A stretch of 48,366 bases of DNA from positions 1 through 48,366 of the forward strand of contig JANYHK010000039.1 in NCBI GenBank assembly GCA_025359105.1, read 5' to 3'. The DNA comes from Myxococcales bacterium. Lineage in GTDB: Bacteria; Myxococcota_A; Polyangia; Polyangiales; Polyangiaceae. Below are positions 39,662-47,856 of this stretch, piece after piece. A program made the position numbers and the translations under genes. The notes under the pieces are model-generated. The model saw only the letters and a program-made list of their open reading frames with translations. It did no database searches and had not been told where the DNA came from. The number at the start of each line of letters is the position of its first letter. Position 1 is the first letter of the stretch.

Positions 39662-42079
39662 ATGATCGCAAACGGTGCCACGATGACTCTTTTCGAAAGA
39701 ATCGGACGCGCGATCGGCCAGGCCGTCGTCCAGCGCAAGCTCGCGACGGTCCTCACGAGCTTGCTTGTTTTCGCCCTCTTCGCGGCAGGCATCGCGCGCG
39801 CGCGCTTCTCGACCGATTACCGAGTCTTCTTTTCAAAGGAAGATCCTGGCCTCGCGGCGTTCGAGAAGCTCGAGGCGGCGTTCACGAAGACGGACAACGT
39901 GCTCTTCGTCGTCCACGCCAAGGAGGGTACCGTCTTCACGCCGCGCGTGCTCGAGGCGACGCAGGCGCTGACGGCGGCGGCGTGGAAGATCCCGTTCGGC
40001 ACGCGCGTCGACTCGCTCACGAACTTCCCCTACGCGCGCGTGGAGGACGGCGACATCGCGCAGACCGATCTCGTCGATCGCGCCGCCTCCACGCTCGACG
40101 GCGCGGCGATCGCGCATGTGCACGACGTCGCCATGGCCGAGCCGCTCCTCGCCGGCAGCCTGGTGAGCCGCGACGGGCGGACGACCGCGGTGAACGTGAC
40201 CTTGCGGCTGCCCGGCAAGGATCCGGAGGAGGTGACCGCATCGGTCGCCGCAGCGCGCGCGCTCGTCAAGAGCGTGGGCGAGGCCTACCCGGAGATCGAG
40301 CTCCGCGCGTCCGGCATGGCGCTAATGAACCACGCGTTCATGGAGACCGCGGTGAAGGATCTCGGGGTGATGCTCCCGATCATGGTGGCGGTCATCCTGC
40401 TGGCCATGTGCCTCCTCCTCCGCAGCGCGCTCTCCACGCTCGCGGTCGCTGCGGTCCTCGCAATTTCGGCCATCATGTCGCTCGCCCTCGCCGGCTGGCT
40501 CCGTTACCCGCTCACGCCGCCGGCCATCGCCGCGCCGATGATCGTGCTCACGGTCGCCGTGGCGGACGGCGTCCACGTGGTCCTCGCGACGATCGCCGCG
40601 ATGCGGGCGGGGATGAAGAAGGACGAGGCGATTGTCCACTCGCTCTCCGAAAACCTCGAGGCCATCACCTACACCTGGCTCACCACCGTCGTTGGCTTCG
40701 TGTGCCTCAACTACTCGGAGGCGCCGCCGGTGCGCCACCTCGCGAACATGACGTGCCTGGGCGTCACCGCGGCGTTCCTGTTCTCGTTCACGCTGCTCCC
40801 CGCGCTCCTCGGCATGCTGCCCATCCGGGTGCGCGCGGCGGCGGCGGCGACGACCGGAGCCGACGTCTTCCGCAAGCTGACCGACCTCGTCATTCGCCGC
40901 CGCGGCACCGTCCTGCTCGTGTGCGCGGGGCTGACCGGGGCCGCGGGCTTCTTCGCGTCGCGCCTCGAGACGAACGACCAGTTCGTCGCGTACTTCGACC
41001 AGTCGGTGCCGTTCCGCCGCGACGTCGACTTCACGATGAAGCACCTGTCCGGCATCTACCGGCTCGAATTCCAGGTCCCGAGCGGCGAGCCCACCGGCGT
41101 GAACGAGCCCGCGTACCTCGCGCGCCTGGGCGACTTCGCCGACTGGCTCCGCGCGCAGCCCGAGGTCGACCACGTCTACAGCCTGACCGACATCGTCAAG
41201 CGGGTGAACCAGGTCGTCCACGACGACGACGCCGCGTACTACCGCACTCCGGATTCGCGCGACGCGGCGGCGCAGGCTCTCCTCCTCTACGAGATGAGCC
41301 TGCCCGCGGGCCTCGATCTCACCGATCGCATCAACGTCGACAAGTCCGCCACGCGCGTGACCGTCACGGTGAAGGACATGTCGACGAAGAAGCTCACCCT
41401 TTTCGCGCAGCGCGCCGAGGGTTGGCTCCGCACGAACGCCCCGCGCACGATGTGGGCCGAGGCCACCGGGCCCGTCGTCATCTTCTCGCAGCTGTCCGAT
41501 CGCAACGCCAAGAGCATGGTGCAGGGCGACTTCGTGTCGCTGGCGCTCATCTCGCTCTGCATGATCATCGTGCTCCGCAGCCTGCGCCTGGGCCTCCTCA
41601 GCGTAGTGCCCAACGTCGTGCCGATCGTGATCGGCTACGGCCTGTGGCGCCTGACGGTCGGCCAGATGAACATCGTCGCGTCGGTGGCCGGGAGCATCAG
41701 CCTCGGCATCATCGTCGACGACACGATCCACTTCTTGACCAAGTACCAGGCGATGCGCCGCAAGCACGGCACCAGCGAGGAAGACGCGATGCGCGCGACG
41801 CTCGCGCACGTGGGACCGGCGATGCTGTCGACGAGCGTGATCCTCGTGCTCGGCTTCGGCGTGCTCACGCTCTCGTCGTTCCAGATGACGAGCTACCTCG
41901 GGTGGCTCAGCGTGATCATCGTCGGCGTGGCCCCGCTGGCCGACATGGTGCTGGCGCCGGCGCTCGTCCTGGTGTTCGGCGCAGGCAAGGTGAAGGCACT
42001 GAGCGCGACGGAGCGCGAGAGCGATCCGCGCGTCGATTTGGCGCAGTTCGAAACGACCATGAGCAGAGGTGTGTCATGA
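39662..42079 (+). CDS. RND/MMPL-superfamily exporter
   Basis: 805 residues (798 if ATG 39683 is used). Layout of the predicted RND exporters: one N-terminal helix (~28-45), a periplasmic domain, six helices (~230-400), a second periplasmic domain, and a further block of helices (~625-780). The conserved membrane Asp regions are VAVADGVHVVL and IIVDDTIHFLTKYQ, the latter with the following M-R-R-K-H-G...EDAMR segment typical of COG1033. Such proteins move lipids or other hydrophobic molecules out of the inner membrane. It overlaps the LolA-like gene by ATGA, and a barrel protein follows, suggesting one trans-envelope route. Confidence 0.93.
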   Translation: MIANGATMTLFERIGRAIGQAVVQRKLATVLTSLLVFALFAAGIARARFSTDYRVFFSKEDPGLAAFEKLEAAFTKTDNVLFVVHAKEGTVFTPRVLEATQALTAAAWKIPFGTRVDSLTNFPYARVEDGDIAQTDLVDRAASTLDGAAIAHVHDVAMAEPLLAGSLVSRDGRTTAVNVTLRLPGKDPEEVTASVAAARALVKSVGEAYPEIELRASGMALMNHAFMETAVKDLGVMLPIMVAVILLAMCLLLRSALSTLAVAAVLAISAIMSLALAGWLRYPLTPPAIAAPMIVLTVAVADGVHVVLATIAAMRAGMKKDEAIVHSLSENLEAITYTWLTTVVGFVCLNYSEAPPVRHLANMTCLGVTAAFLFSFTLLPALLGMLPIRVRAAAAATTGADVFRKLTDLVIRRRGTVLLVCAGLTGAAGFFASRLETNDQFVAYFDQSVPFRRDVDFTMKHLSGIYRLEFQVPSGEPTGVNEPAYLARLGDFADWLRAQPEVDHVYSLTDIVKRVNQVVHDDDAAYYRTPDSRDAAAQALLLYEMSLPAGLDLTDRINVDKSATRVTVTVKDMSTKKLTLFAQRAEGWLRTNAPRTMWAEATGPVVIFSQLSDRNAKSMVQGDFVSLALISLCMIIVLRSLRLGLLSVVPNVVPIVIGYGLWRLTVGQMNIVASVAGSISLGIIVDDTIHFLTKYQAMRRKHGTSEEDAMRATLAHVGPAMLSTSVILVLGFGVLTLSSFQMTSYLGWLSVIIVGVAPLADMVLAPALVLVFGAGKVKALSATERESDPRVDLAQFETTMSRGVS

Positions 42080-42900
42080 ACAAGGCGACGTTGACGGTCT
42101 CGATGTTGGCAGTGCTCTCGTCTCTCGCGTTCGCGGGCGCGGCGAGCGGCAAGACGGCGGAGGAAATCGAGGCGACCGGCACGCCGGAGCAGAAGGGGCA
42201 GGGCGTCGCCCGTGAGCTCGCCGCGCGCAACACCGGCTTCAAGGACCTAGGCGGCGATGTCGAGATGACGCTCAAGGATCCGTCGGGCGGCGAGGCGAAG
42301 CGCCGCTTCAACCTCAAGGTCCTCGAGAAGGCAGACCCCGAAAGCGGCGACTTCTCGCTCATCGTGTTCGACGCGCCGGCAGACGTGAAGGGCACCGCCG
42401 TCCTGTCGCACGCCAAGCCCGGCGACGAGGACGAGCAGTGGCTCTACCTCCCTTCGGCGCGCCGCGTGAAGCGCATCTCGTCGTCGAACCGCACCGGCGC
42501 CTTCGTCGGGAGCGAGTTCTCGTTCGAGGATCTCACCGGCAACGACGGCCGCAAGTACACCTGGAAGCTCGCCGGCAAGTCGGCGTGCGGCGCGGCGACG
42601 TGCTTCGATCTCGAGGCGACGCCCAAAGACCCCCAATCGGCGTACTCTCGCCGGGTGCTGCACGTCGATGCCCAGGAGTTCCGGATCCAGTCGATCGAGT
42701 TCTTCGATCGCAAGGCGACGAAGCTGAAGACGCTGACGTACGACAACTACAAGAAGTTGAACGGCCGCTTCTGGCGCGCGCACACGTGGTCGATGCAGAA
42801 CCACCAGTCGGGCAAGAGCACCGTCGTCTCGTTCTCGTCGATGCGTCTCGGCAACGGGTACACGGCGAGCGACTTCTCGACGGGCAAGCTCGGCGGCTGA
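42076..42900 (+). CDS. LolA-like outer-membrane lipoprotein-sorting family protein (periplasmic lipid carrier)
   Basis: 274 residues with a signal peptide (about 1-24, cleavage near ASG). The core carries the signature of the COG2834/LolA_like group: WLYLPSARRVKRISSSNRTG, then FVGSEFSFEDLTG. The family adopts the LolA/LppX half-barrel that holds acyl chains, and its members often lie beside RND exporters. Overlap of 4 bp with that gene supports a shuttle between the inner-membrane exporter and the outer membrane. Cargo unknown. Confidence 0.9.
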   Translation: MNKATLTVSMLAVLSSLAFAGAASGKTAEEIEATGTPEQKGQGVARELAARNTGFKDLGGDVEMTLKDPSGGEAKRRFNLKVLEKADPESGDFSLIVFDAPADVKGTAVLSHAKPGDEDEQWLYLPSARRVKRISSSNRTGAFVGSEFSFEDLTGNDGRKYTWKLAGKSACGAATCFDLEATPKDPQSAYSRRVLHVDAQEFRIQSIEFFDRKATKLKTLTYDNYKKLNGRFWRAHTWSMQNHQSGKSTVVSFSSMRLGNGYTASDFSTGKLGG

Positions 42901-42923
42901 TCGCGCCGCGCCTCGTCGTTCCC

Positions 42924-44147
42924 ATGCCTTGCCGCAGCCCGCTCGTCCCGCTCGCCCGGCTTGCCGCCAAGGCCGGGCTCGCCGCGCTCCTCTGCGGCGC
43001 CAGCGGGTGCGCGGGACCGAACGTCGAGGCGAGCGGGAGCGTCGCGGCCGACGGTCGGTTCTTCTTCTTCGCGCCGAAGTACGCGGGGCAGGAGCGAGGC
43101 AACGGCGTCTCGCTCGTCGCCGAGCCGCAGCTGCAGGCGAAGACGGAGGACGGTGAGCACACGCTCACGCTCCGCCCTTTCTACCGCCTCGATCCGACCG
43201 ACGAGAAGCGCTCGCACGCCGACGTGCGCCAGGCGAGCTACCGGCTCTCGCTCGAGCACTTCGAGGCGGGCGCCGGCGCGGGGACGTTCACGTGGGGCGT
43301 GCTCGAGTCGCACCGCCCGACCGACGTGATGAACCAGACCGACTTCGTCGAGGCCGTCGATGGCTCGGCGAAGCTCGGGCAGCCGTACGGGGAAATAGGC
43401 TGGATCGGCGAGTCGACGGCGTTTCGGGTGTACTACCTGCCGTACTTCCGCGAGCGCACCTTCCAGGGCGTGCGTGGGCGCCCACGCTTTCCGAGCGCGA
43501 TCGACACGGACAACGCGCTCTTCGCCACCAAGAACCGCCAGTGGGAGCCGAGCGCGGCCGGCCGATTCACGTGGAACGCGGGCGATCTCGACCTCGGCGT
43601 CGGGGTCTTCACGGGCCTGGGTCGCGAGCCCGCCTTCGTCGCCGAGCTCACGACCGGGCAGGTGGCGCCGCGCTACGACCGCACCCACCAGGCGTCCATC
43701 GACGCGCAGTACACGCTCGGCGCGTTCACCTTCAAAGCCGAGGGCTTCGCGCGCCTGTGGTCGAGTCGCCTGCGCGCGACCGGCGGTGGCGGGGCAGGTG
43801 TAGATTACACGCTCTTCAAGCTGGTCGGTGAGGCGGACCTCTCCTTTGCCGCCGAGTACCTCGTGGACTGGCGCCCCGCCGATGCGCCGATCACGTTCTT
43901 CGACCACGACGCGTTCGGCGGCATGCGCCTCGCGATCAACGACACGGCGAGCACCGAGATCACGGCCGGCGCCGTCGTCGACGTGCTCGACGGCGCGACG
44001 TTCGGCCGCGCGCAGGCGAGCCGCCGCATCGGCGAGCACTGGCGGGTATCGGTGGGCGGGAGTTTGTTCCTCGGGCCAAGCGAAAAGCTCGAGGGCTCGT
44101 TCCGCCGCGACGACTACGCGCAGGGGCGGATCGCGTACTTCTTCTGA
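42924..44147 (+). CDS. predicted outer-membrane beta-barrel protein
   Basis: 407 residues. Start ATG 42924 is 23 bp after the LolA-like gene. The N-terminus has a signal that could be read as a lipoprotein signal (GASGC, Cys29). The remainder alternates polar and hydrophobic residues with frequent aromatic strand ends (for example HTLTLRPFYRL, FRVYYLPYF, GRFTWNAGDLDLGVGVF) and terminates in an aromatic strand (GRIAYFF), as outer-membrane barrels do. No porin family was identified with confidence. As last gene of the operon it is a plausible outer-membrane acceptor for material moved by the RND and LolA-like proteins. Confidence 0.8.
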   Translation: MPCRSPLVPLARLAAKAGLAALLCGASGCAGPNVEASGSVAADGRFFFFAPKYAGQERGNGVSLVAEPQLQAKTEDGEHTLTLRPFYRLDPTDEKRSHADVRQASYRLSLEHFEAGAGAGTFTWGVLESHRPTDVMNQTDFVEAVDGSAKLGQPYGEIGWIGESTAFRVYYLPYFRERTFQGVRGRPRFPSAIDTDNALFATKNRQWEPSAAGRFTWNAGDLDLGVGVFTGLGREPAFVAELTTGQVAPRYDRTHQASIDAQYTLGAFTFKAEGFARLWSSRLRATGGGGAGVDYTLFKLVGEADLSFAAEYLVDWRPADAPITFFDHDAFGGMRLAINDTASTEITAGAVVDVLDGATFGRAQASRRIGEHWRVSVGGSLFLGPSEKLEGSFRRDDYAQGRIAYFF

Positions 44148-44165
44148 GTGACGGGCGGCGCGGTC

Positions 44166-45068
44166 CTAGGTATCGGAGAGCGCCTCGCGCACCGCGCGGA
44201 CGACGCCTTCGCGGACCCTTGCGAGCACCGCCTCGCCGTTGCAGAGGAGGAACAAGGGCTCGGAAATCGCCCAACCTTGCACGCTGATCTCGACGATGCT
44301 GCCCGCCTGCACGAGCTTCCTCGCCGCGACGTGCGGCCCGAAGACGAGGTACTCACCCGTCGCCGCGAGATCGAGCGCCGTGCGGATCGTCTGCGCCTCG
44401 TGCCCGACGACGCGCTCGGCGACGGGGATGGGGCAGTCGTCGGTGATCGGTGCGAGGCGGTTTCCGGTCGCGGCGGGCGCGACCCACGGCACCTCGCGGA
44501 GCTTCTCGAGCGTCGTGGGCAGTGGCGCGAGGCGCCTGGCGAGCGAAGGGGAGCCGAAGAGCGATTTGTGGAGGAAGCCGACCTGATCGCTCGTCCACGT
44601 CGACGGGCGGCTGGTGACGTCGCCGGGGACGAGCGCGACGTCGAACGAGTTCTCGGTGATGTACGCGCGAATGAGCGGCGGCGACAGCTCGAGCGCGCGC
44701 ACGCGCAGGCGCGGATGCGAATGGGCGATGGAGGGCAGGAGCGCCTCGAGGAGGTACGACGGACCGGCTACCGTAAGCTCGATCTTCTTGTCGCCGGTGG
44801 CCGTCGGCGCGGGCCTCCGGGTCGCCTCGATTGAAGCGATCGCGGCGGCGACGTGCCCGGCGACGTGCACTCCGGCGTCGTTGAGGCTCACCCCCTTGGT
44901 GCCGCGCACGAAGAGCTTCGCGTCGCAGTGCCGCTCGACCCGCGAGATCGATTTGCTGACCTGCGACGGCGTCACGCGCAGCTCCCGCGCGGCGCCGGTG
45001 ATCGAGCGCGTCCGCTGGACCGCGAGGAAGGTCACGAGATCGGCGATGCGCAGATCCAAGGGCGCCAT
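44166..45068 (-). CDS. LysR-family transcriptional regulator
   Basis: 300 residues from ATG 45068 with GGGGAG 3 nt upstream. N-terminal winged HTH (residues ~6-65; recognition region SITGAARELRVTPSQVSKSISRVE) is followed by a LysR substrate-binding domain (ELTVAGPSYLLEALLPSI onward, FDVALVPGDV). It would bind DNA as a tetramer with an effector in the C-terminal domain. It converges on the seven-gene lipid operon, 18 bp from its last stop, with no divergent target gene of the usual LysR kind; the next element on its 5' side is tRNA-Phe. Its target is therefore unclear and may be the distal operon promoter. Confidence 0.92.
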   Translation of the reverse strand: MAPLDLRIADLVTFLAVQRTRSITGAARELRVTPSQVSKSISRVERHCDAKLFVRGTKGVSLNDAGVHVAGHVAAAIASIEATRRPAPTATGDKKIELTVAGPSYLLEALLPSIAHSHPRLRVRALELSPPLIRAYITENSFDVALVPGDVTSRPSTWTSDQVGFLHKSLFGSPSLARRLAPLPTTLEKLREVPWVAPAATGNRLAPITDDCPIPVAERVVGHEAQTIRTALDLAATGEYLVFGPHVAARKLVQAGSIVEISVQGWAISEPLFLLCNGEAVLARVREGVVRAVREALSDT

Positions 45069-45163
45069 GCGCTCCCCTTGTACGCATTGCCGGGCGGACG
45101 CGGCAAGCGCTCGTTTCGCCCTCCGTGTCGGCGCCGTAGAGCCCCCGAAGGCGATGCAAGTGC

Positions 45164-45190
45164 TTGACAAAAGCGGCCCCGCTCGACGAT
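45164..45190 (+). promoter_or_regulatory. putative promoter of tRNA-Phe
   Basis: A perfect -35 TTGACA (45164-45169) and, after 15 nt, GACGAT (45185-45190), a -10 of the form common in GC-rich genomes. The spacing is one to two bases short of ideal. The -10 ends 17 bp before the first base of tRNA-Phe, and no other gene starts here. Confidence 0.55.
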
Positions 45191-45207
45191 TGTTCCCGCC
45201 GCTATCC

Positions 45208-45280
45208 GCCCAGGTAGCTCAGTTGGTAGAGCAGGGGATTGAAAATCCCCGTGTCGGCGGTTCGATTCCGTCCCTGGGCA
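45208..45280 (+). tRNA. tRNA-Phe (anticodon GAA)
   Basis: Complete 73-nt cloverleaf. Acceptor GCCCAGG (45208-45214) pairs with CCTGGGC (45273-45279), D-stem GCTC/GAGC, anticodon stem GGGGA/TCCCC with loop TTGAAAA (GAA), T-stem GGCGG/CCGTC with loop TTCGATT, discriminator A at 45280. CCA is not encoded (CGA follows). The opposite-strand integrase gene reads through it from the 3' side, which identifies it as the attachment site of the right-hand element. Confidence 0.96.
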
Positions 45281-46652
45281 CGAATTCTGGGGCAATCCCT
45301 GGGGTAAACGCCTCCGACGGCACGGCGGCGAGGGCGCTCTCGGCCAGGGGCTCCGGCGCCTCGACGGCTTGGTCGGCCGGCGGCGTCCGCAGCTCAGGGA
45401 TGGCCACGTCGAGGGGCAGCAACGGCCCGAGGCCGATCTCCCCCCACTGCCGCGCGGCGCGGCGGTACCGGTTGATCATCACGCTCGACTTGTGGCCGGT
45501 GCGGTCGCTCACCCACGCCTCGGTCTTGCCCGTCGCGAGGCTCACCGTGACGAAGGTGGCGCGAAGGTCGTGAACGCGAATCGGGAGCCGGGTTGCGCTG
45601 CGCTCGAAGAGCTGCGGCCGCGTGAGCTTCGCGGTGTGCGCGTCGTCGCGGAGCTGCCCGGCGAGGTGGTACGCGCCGCCGCCGTCGGGGAACACGAGCT
45701 CGCCGGCCTCGGGCTCCCCCTGCAGCACGTGCCACGCGGCCAGCGCGCGCGCGACGGCGGCGTCGAGTGCCCACGCGCGCGGGTCGTCGGTCTTGTTCTT
45801 GTCGAGCGAAATGATCCCTCGCGTGAGATCGAGGTCGCGCCAGCGGAGCGCGGCGAGCTCTCCGCGGCGCAGGCCTTCGCGCGCGAGCACCCCGAAGAAG
45901 AGCCGGCGGTGAAGCGGAACGCCCGGTGCGTCGTCGTCGCCCGCGCACGCGAGGAGCAACGCATCCTCGTCGGGGTAGAGGTACGTGAACGCCTTCGTCA
46001 TCTTCACCTTGGGGAGCCAGCCTCGAGGAACCGGATTCTCCTTGAGGTGCCGCGCCGGGTAGACGGCGAAGCCGAGCAAGCGGCGGATGATCTGCGCGAC
46101 GTGCCGACGCGTCGCGGACGCCATCGGGCGCCCCGTCGCCTTGAGCTCGTCGGGCAGCTCCGCCATCACGCGGTCGGCGTCGTCGAGCGTGACCTCCGTG
46201 ATGAGCAGACCGCCGATCACCGGGTTGACGTACTTCGTGAGGCGGCGCGCGTCCTGCTCCGAGTCCTTGTCGGGCACGTGGTCGGGGTAGTCCTTGTGGA
46301 GCTTGCCGCTCGTCCACTCCTTCGCGAAGTCTTCGAAGGTCGGGACCTTCGCGTGCGCCGCGTCCTCCGCGTTGCCCGCGCAGAGCGTGTTGACCGCCGC
46401 CGCCACGGCTTCCCACGACCGACCCGCGCGCGCGAGCGCGGCTTGCTCGAGGAGCTTCTCGAGGTGGTCGACGAAGCCGGCGCGTCGCACGCGCATGGCG
46501 ATCTCCGCCATCGCAGCGCAGCGCTCGCGCGCCTCCGACTCCGTCTTGCACGTTGGGAGCCGGAAGCCGGCGCGGTCGCGCCCCTTGATCGTGATCCGCG
46601 CCTCGAAGCCGTCGACGAGACGGCGAAGCTCACCAGTGGAGGGGCGGCCCAT
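45219..46652 (-). CDS. tyrosine recombinase/integrase (Int2) whose 3' end runs antisense through tRNA-Phe
   Basis: 477 residues. Close paralogue of the integrase at 509-1957: same N-terminus (RPSTGELR) and strong identity to about residue 415. The catalytic set is complete: R262 (GLRRGEL), K287 (DKNKTDD), H361 and R364 (HDLR), H387 (TGH), Y396 (NRYRR). The tail (about 420-456) differs, and the last ~20 codons are the antisense of tRNA-Phe, giving the peptide GIEPPTRGFSIPCSTN. The gene is preceded by 2 bp and a 31-codon frame, which is itself coupled to a 105-residue gene, so int is the last gene of a short operon. It integrates the element extending to the right. Confidence 0.94.
   Translation of the reverse strand: MGRPSTGELRRLVDGFEARITIKGRDRAGFRLPTCKTESEARERCAAMAEIAMRVRRAGFVDHLEKLLEQAALARAGRSWEAVAAAVNTLCAGNAEDAAHAKVPTFEDFAKEWTSGKLHKDYPDHVPDKDSEQDARRLTKYVNPVIGGLLITEVTLDDADRVMAELPDELKATGRPMASATRRHVAQIIRRLLGFAVYPARHLKENPVPRGWLPKVKMTKAFTYLYPDEDALLLACAGDDDAPGVPLHRRLFFGVLAREGLRRGELAALRWRDLDLTRGIISLDKNKTDDPRAWALDAAVARALAAWHVLQGEPEAGELVFPDGGGAYHLAGQLRDDAHTAKLTRPQLFERSATRLPIRVHDLRATFVTVSLATGKTEAWVSDRTGHKSSVMINRYRRAARQWGEIGLGPLLPLDVAIPELRTPPADQAVEAPEPLAESALAAVPSEAFTPGIAPEFVPRDGIEPPTRGFSIPCSTN
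45283..45308 (-). other. putative attachment-flanking repeat in int2, beside tRNA-Phe
   Basis: Read on the minus strand, TTTACCCCAGGGATTGCCCCAGAATT lies 2 bp from the 3' end of tRNA-Phe. It shares an exact 11-mer (TTTACCCCAGG) and a second CCCCAG unit with the sequence next to tRNA-Leu in int1. The int2 reading frame through it (TTT-ACC-CCA) differs from that in int1, so the match is at DNA level. Candidate integrase-binding or att-flanking site. Confidence 0.5.
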
Positions 46653-46654
46653 GG

Positions 46655-46750
46655 CTACTCCGCCGCCGCGTGCTTCTGGTCGTCGCGGTACTCACCCTCG
46701 AGCTCCTCGCGGACGGCTTCGGTGATCGCGAACGAAGAGTTCTTCTTCAT
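46655..46750 (-). CDS. 31-residue hypothetical protein upstream of int2
   Basis: ATG at 46750 has a strong AGGAGG seven bases upstream and overlaps the stop of the preceding gene (ATGA). The frame ends TAG two bases before the integrase ATG. The peptide is MKKNSSFAITEAVREELEG at its start and acidic/basic afterwards, probably one helix. It may be a very small regulator, or a leader that couples translation of int to the upstream gene. Size and position fit an excisionase-like or leader role but no homology is visible. Confidence 0.5.
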   Translation of the reverse strand: MKKNSSFAITEAVREELEGEYRDDQKHAAAE

Positions 46751-47064
46751 GTCGACGCCTCCTGGTTTTCGCCATCGTGGCGGGAACCGCCGTCATCGAG
46801 CGCTGCGCGCAGGCGCTCCTCGATGCGTTCAAGCGTCGTCGCGATGGCAGTGTAGTCGCGCGAGCGCGCCGCGTCGGAGCACACCTCGATCTCCTGGCAG
46901 CACGCCTCGATTTCGTCGGCGATCCAAACCGGAACGTTTCGCTCGTCGCCGCCGTGCGCCTTGTGCATCTTGGCCGCCTCGCGCGTGACGAGTCCGGCGA
47001 AGACGTCGGCCTCCTCCGCCGTCGTCTTCGTGTGCTTTCTCGTCTTCGCTGCTACCTTCTTCAT
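46747..47064 (-). CDS. hypothetical island protein, 105 aa
   Basis: ATG 47064 with AGGAGAG 5 nt upstream; the longer frame to 47217 is rejected because it overlaps the nuclease gene. A Lys-rich N-terminus (MKKVAAKTRKHTKTTAEEA) leads into a helical region with a Cys pair (EIEACCQEIEVCSDAA) and an acidic coiled-coil-like end (TTLERIEERLRAAL). No known domain. It overlaps the 31-residue gene by 4 bp and lies 77 bp after the GIY-YIG gene; part of the island operon leading to int2. Confidence 0.65.
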   Translation of the reverse strand: MKKVAAKTRKHTKTTAEEADVFAGLVTREAAKMHKAHGGDERNVPVWIADEIEACCQEIEVCSDAARSRDYTAIATTLERIEERLRAALDDGGSRHDGENQEAST

Positions 47065-47141
47065 GTTCTCTCTCCTGCTCGGTGATGGGGACACAAGGCC
47101 GGCATCGCGTTGACGCGCGACGTCGGCCGCTTTCGTTTTTT

Positions 47142-47633
47142 TTAGGCTGCAAGCCAGTCCGCAGGCACGATGCCAAACTCCGACTGGTAGCCGGGCAAAT
47201 CTCGGAACAACGGACACCCGCCGCGCCAGATCAGCCCAGCGTCGTAGAGGCCGAGCGGCGTGCCGTCGACGCGAGCGCGAAATACGCGCACGTCATTCGC
47301 ACATGCGCCGCGGAGCCGCTGGTGCGCTCTCGAGAGGCGCACCGGCGCGTGCAACACGTTCAGGAGTCGAGCGCCGGCGGCAGCGAACCGCCGAATAGAG
47401 CTCTTCTCGAGAGCGCTCGCGGTCCGCTCGTCGTCGGACGTGTACAGCGTCATCGCGGCAGGGAGGAAGCCGTCCTGCAAAAGAAGCTCCTCCCACAAGC
47501 GCAGCCGGTTGCCGCCGGTGTTGTTCCTCGCGCCACGCGCGTGCTGGAGCAACCGATGCTCGAGCGTCGCCGTGCATCCCACGTAGCGCGGCTCCAGGTC
47601 GCGCGGGTCAGAGAGGATGTAGACGCACCACAT
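47142..47633 (-). CDS. GIY-YIG nuclease-family protein
   Basis: 163 residues. N-terminal GIY-YIG domain: CVYIL (4-6 as the first element) and RYVGCT (17-19 as the second), followed by R27 and H31 (EHRLLQH), Glu76 (ALEKSSI) and Asn92 (LLNVL), the set used for metal-dependent DNA cleavage. The C-terminal ~65 residues are an unassigned extension. Single-domain members occur on mobile elements, as homing-type or repair-type nucleases. Its ATG overlaps the stop of the ribbon-helix-helix gene (TGATG), so the two are co-translated. Confidence 0.85.
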   Translation of the reverse strand: MWCVYILSDPRDLEPRYVGCTATLEHRLLQHARGARNNTGGNRLRLWEELLLQDGFLPAAMTLYTSDDERTASALEKSSIRRFAAAGARLLNVLHAPVRLSRAHQRLRGACANDVRVFRARVDGTPLGLYDAGLIWRGGCPLFRDLPGYQSEFGIVPADWLAA

Positions 47634-47833
47634 CAGCGCTTCCCTTTCTTCGGGCGCCCTGTCCGCGCCTTCGTCTCCGGCGGCGGCGTATCCCCAAACC
47701 GCGCCGCGTACGCGCTGTTCACCATGCCGCGGATGAGACGGCCGACGGACTCGTCCGCCGCGATGGCCATCGCTCGAGCGCGTGCGATCTCGTCCGCGCT
47801 CATCTTCACGGTCAACGTTTTGTTGCGATCCAT
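47633..47833 (-). CDS. ribbon-helix-helix DNA-binding protein
   Basis: 66 residues. The N-terminus DRNKTLTVKMSADEIARARAMAIAADESVGRLIRGMV has the RHH pattern: a short beta strand (LTVKM) that would read the major groove, then two helices. A basic tail (TGRPKKGKR) follows. AGAGG lies upstream of the ATG. Such proteins are dimeric repressors that often control their own operon. Here it is first in the series RHH, GIY-YIG nuclease, 105-aa, 31-aa, int2. Palindromic sequences lie just upstream. Confidence 0.82.
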   Translation of the reverse strand: MDRNKTLTVKMSADEIARARAMAIAADESVGRLIRGMVNSAYAARFGDTPPPETKARTGRPKKGKR

Positions 47834-47856
47834 GTCCTACCTCTTACGCACGGAGT

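Noticed and set aside
46747-47217. Longer version of the 105-residue island gene starting at 47217
   Set aside because: It would overlap the GIY-YIG gene by 76 bp, and a good ribosome site precedes the ATG at 47064.
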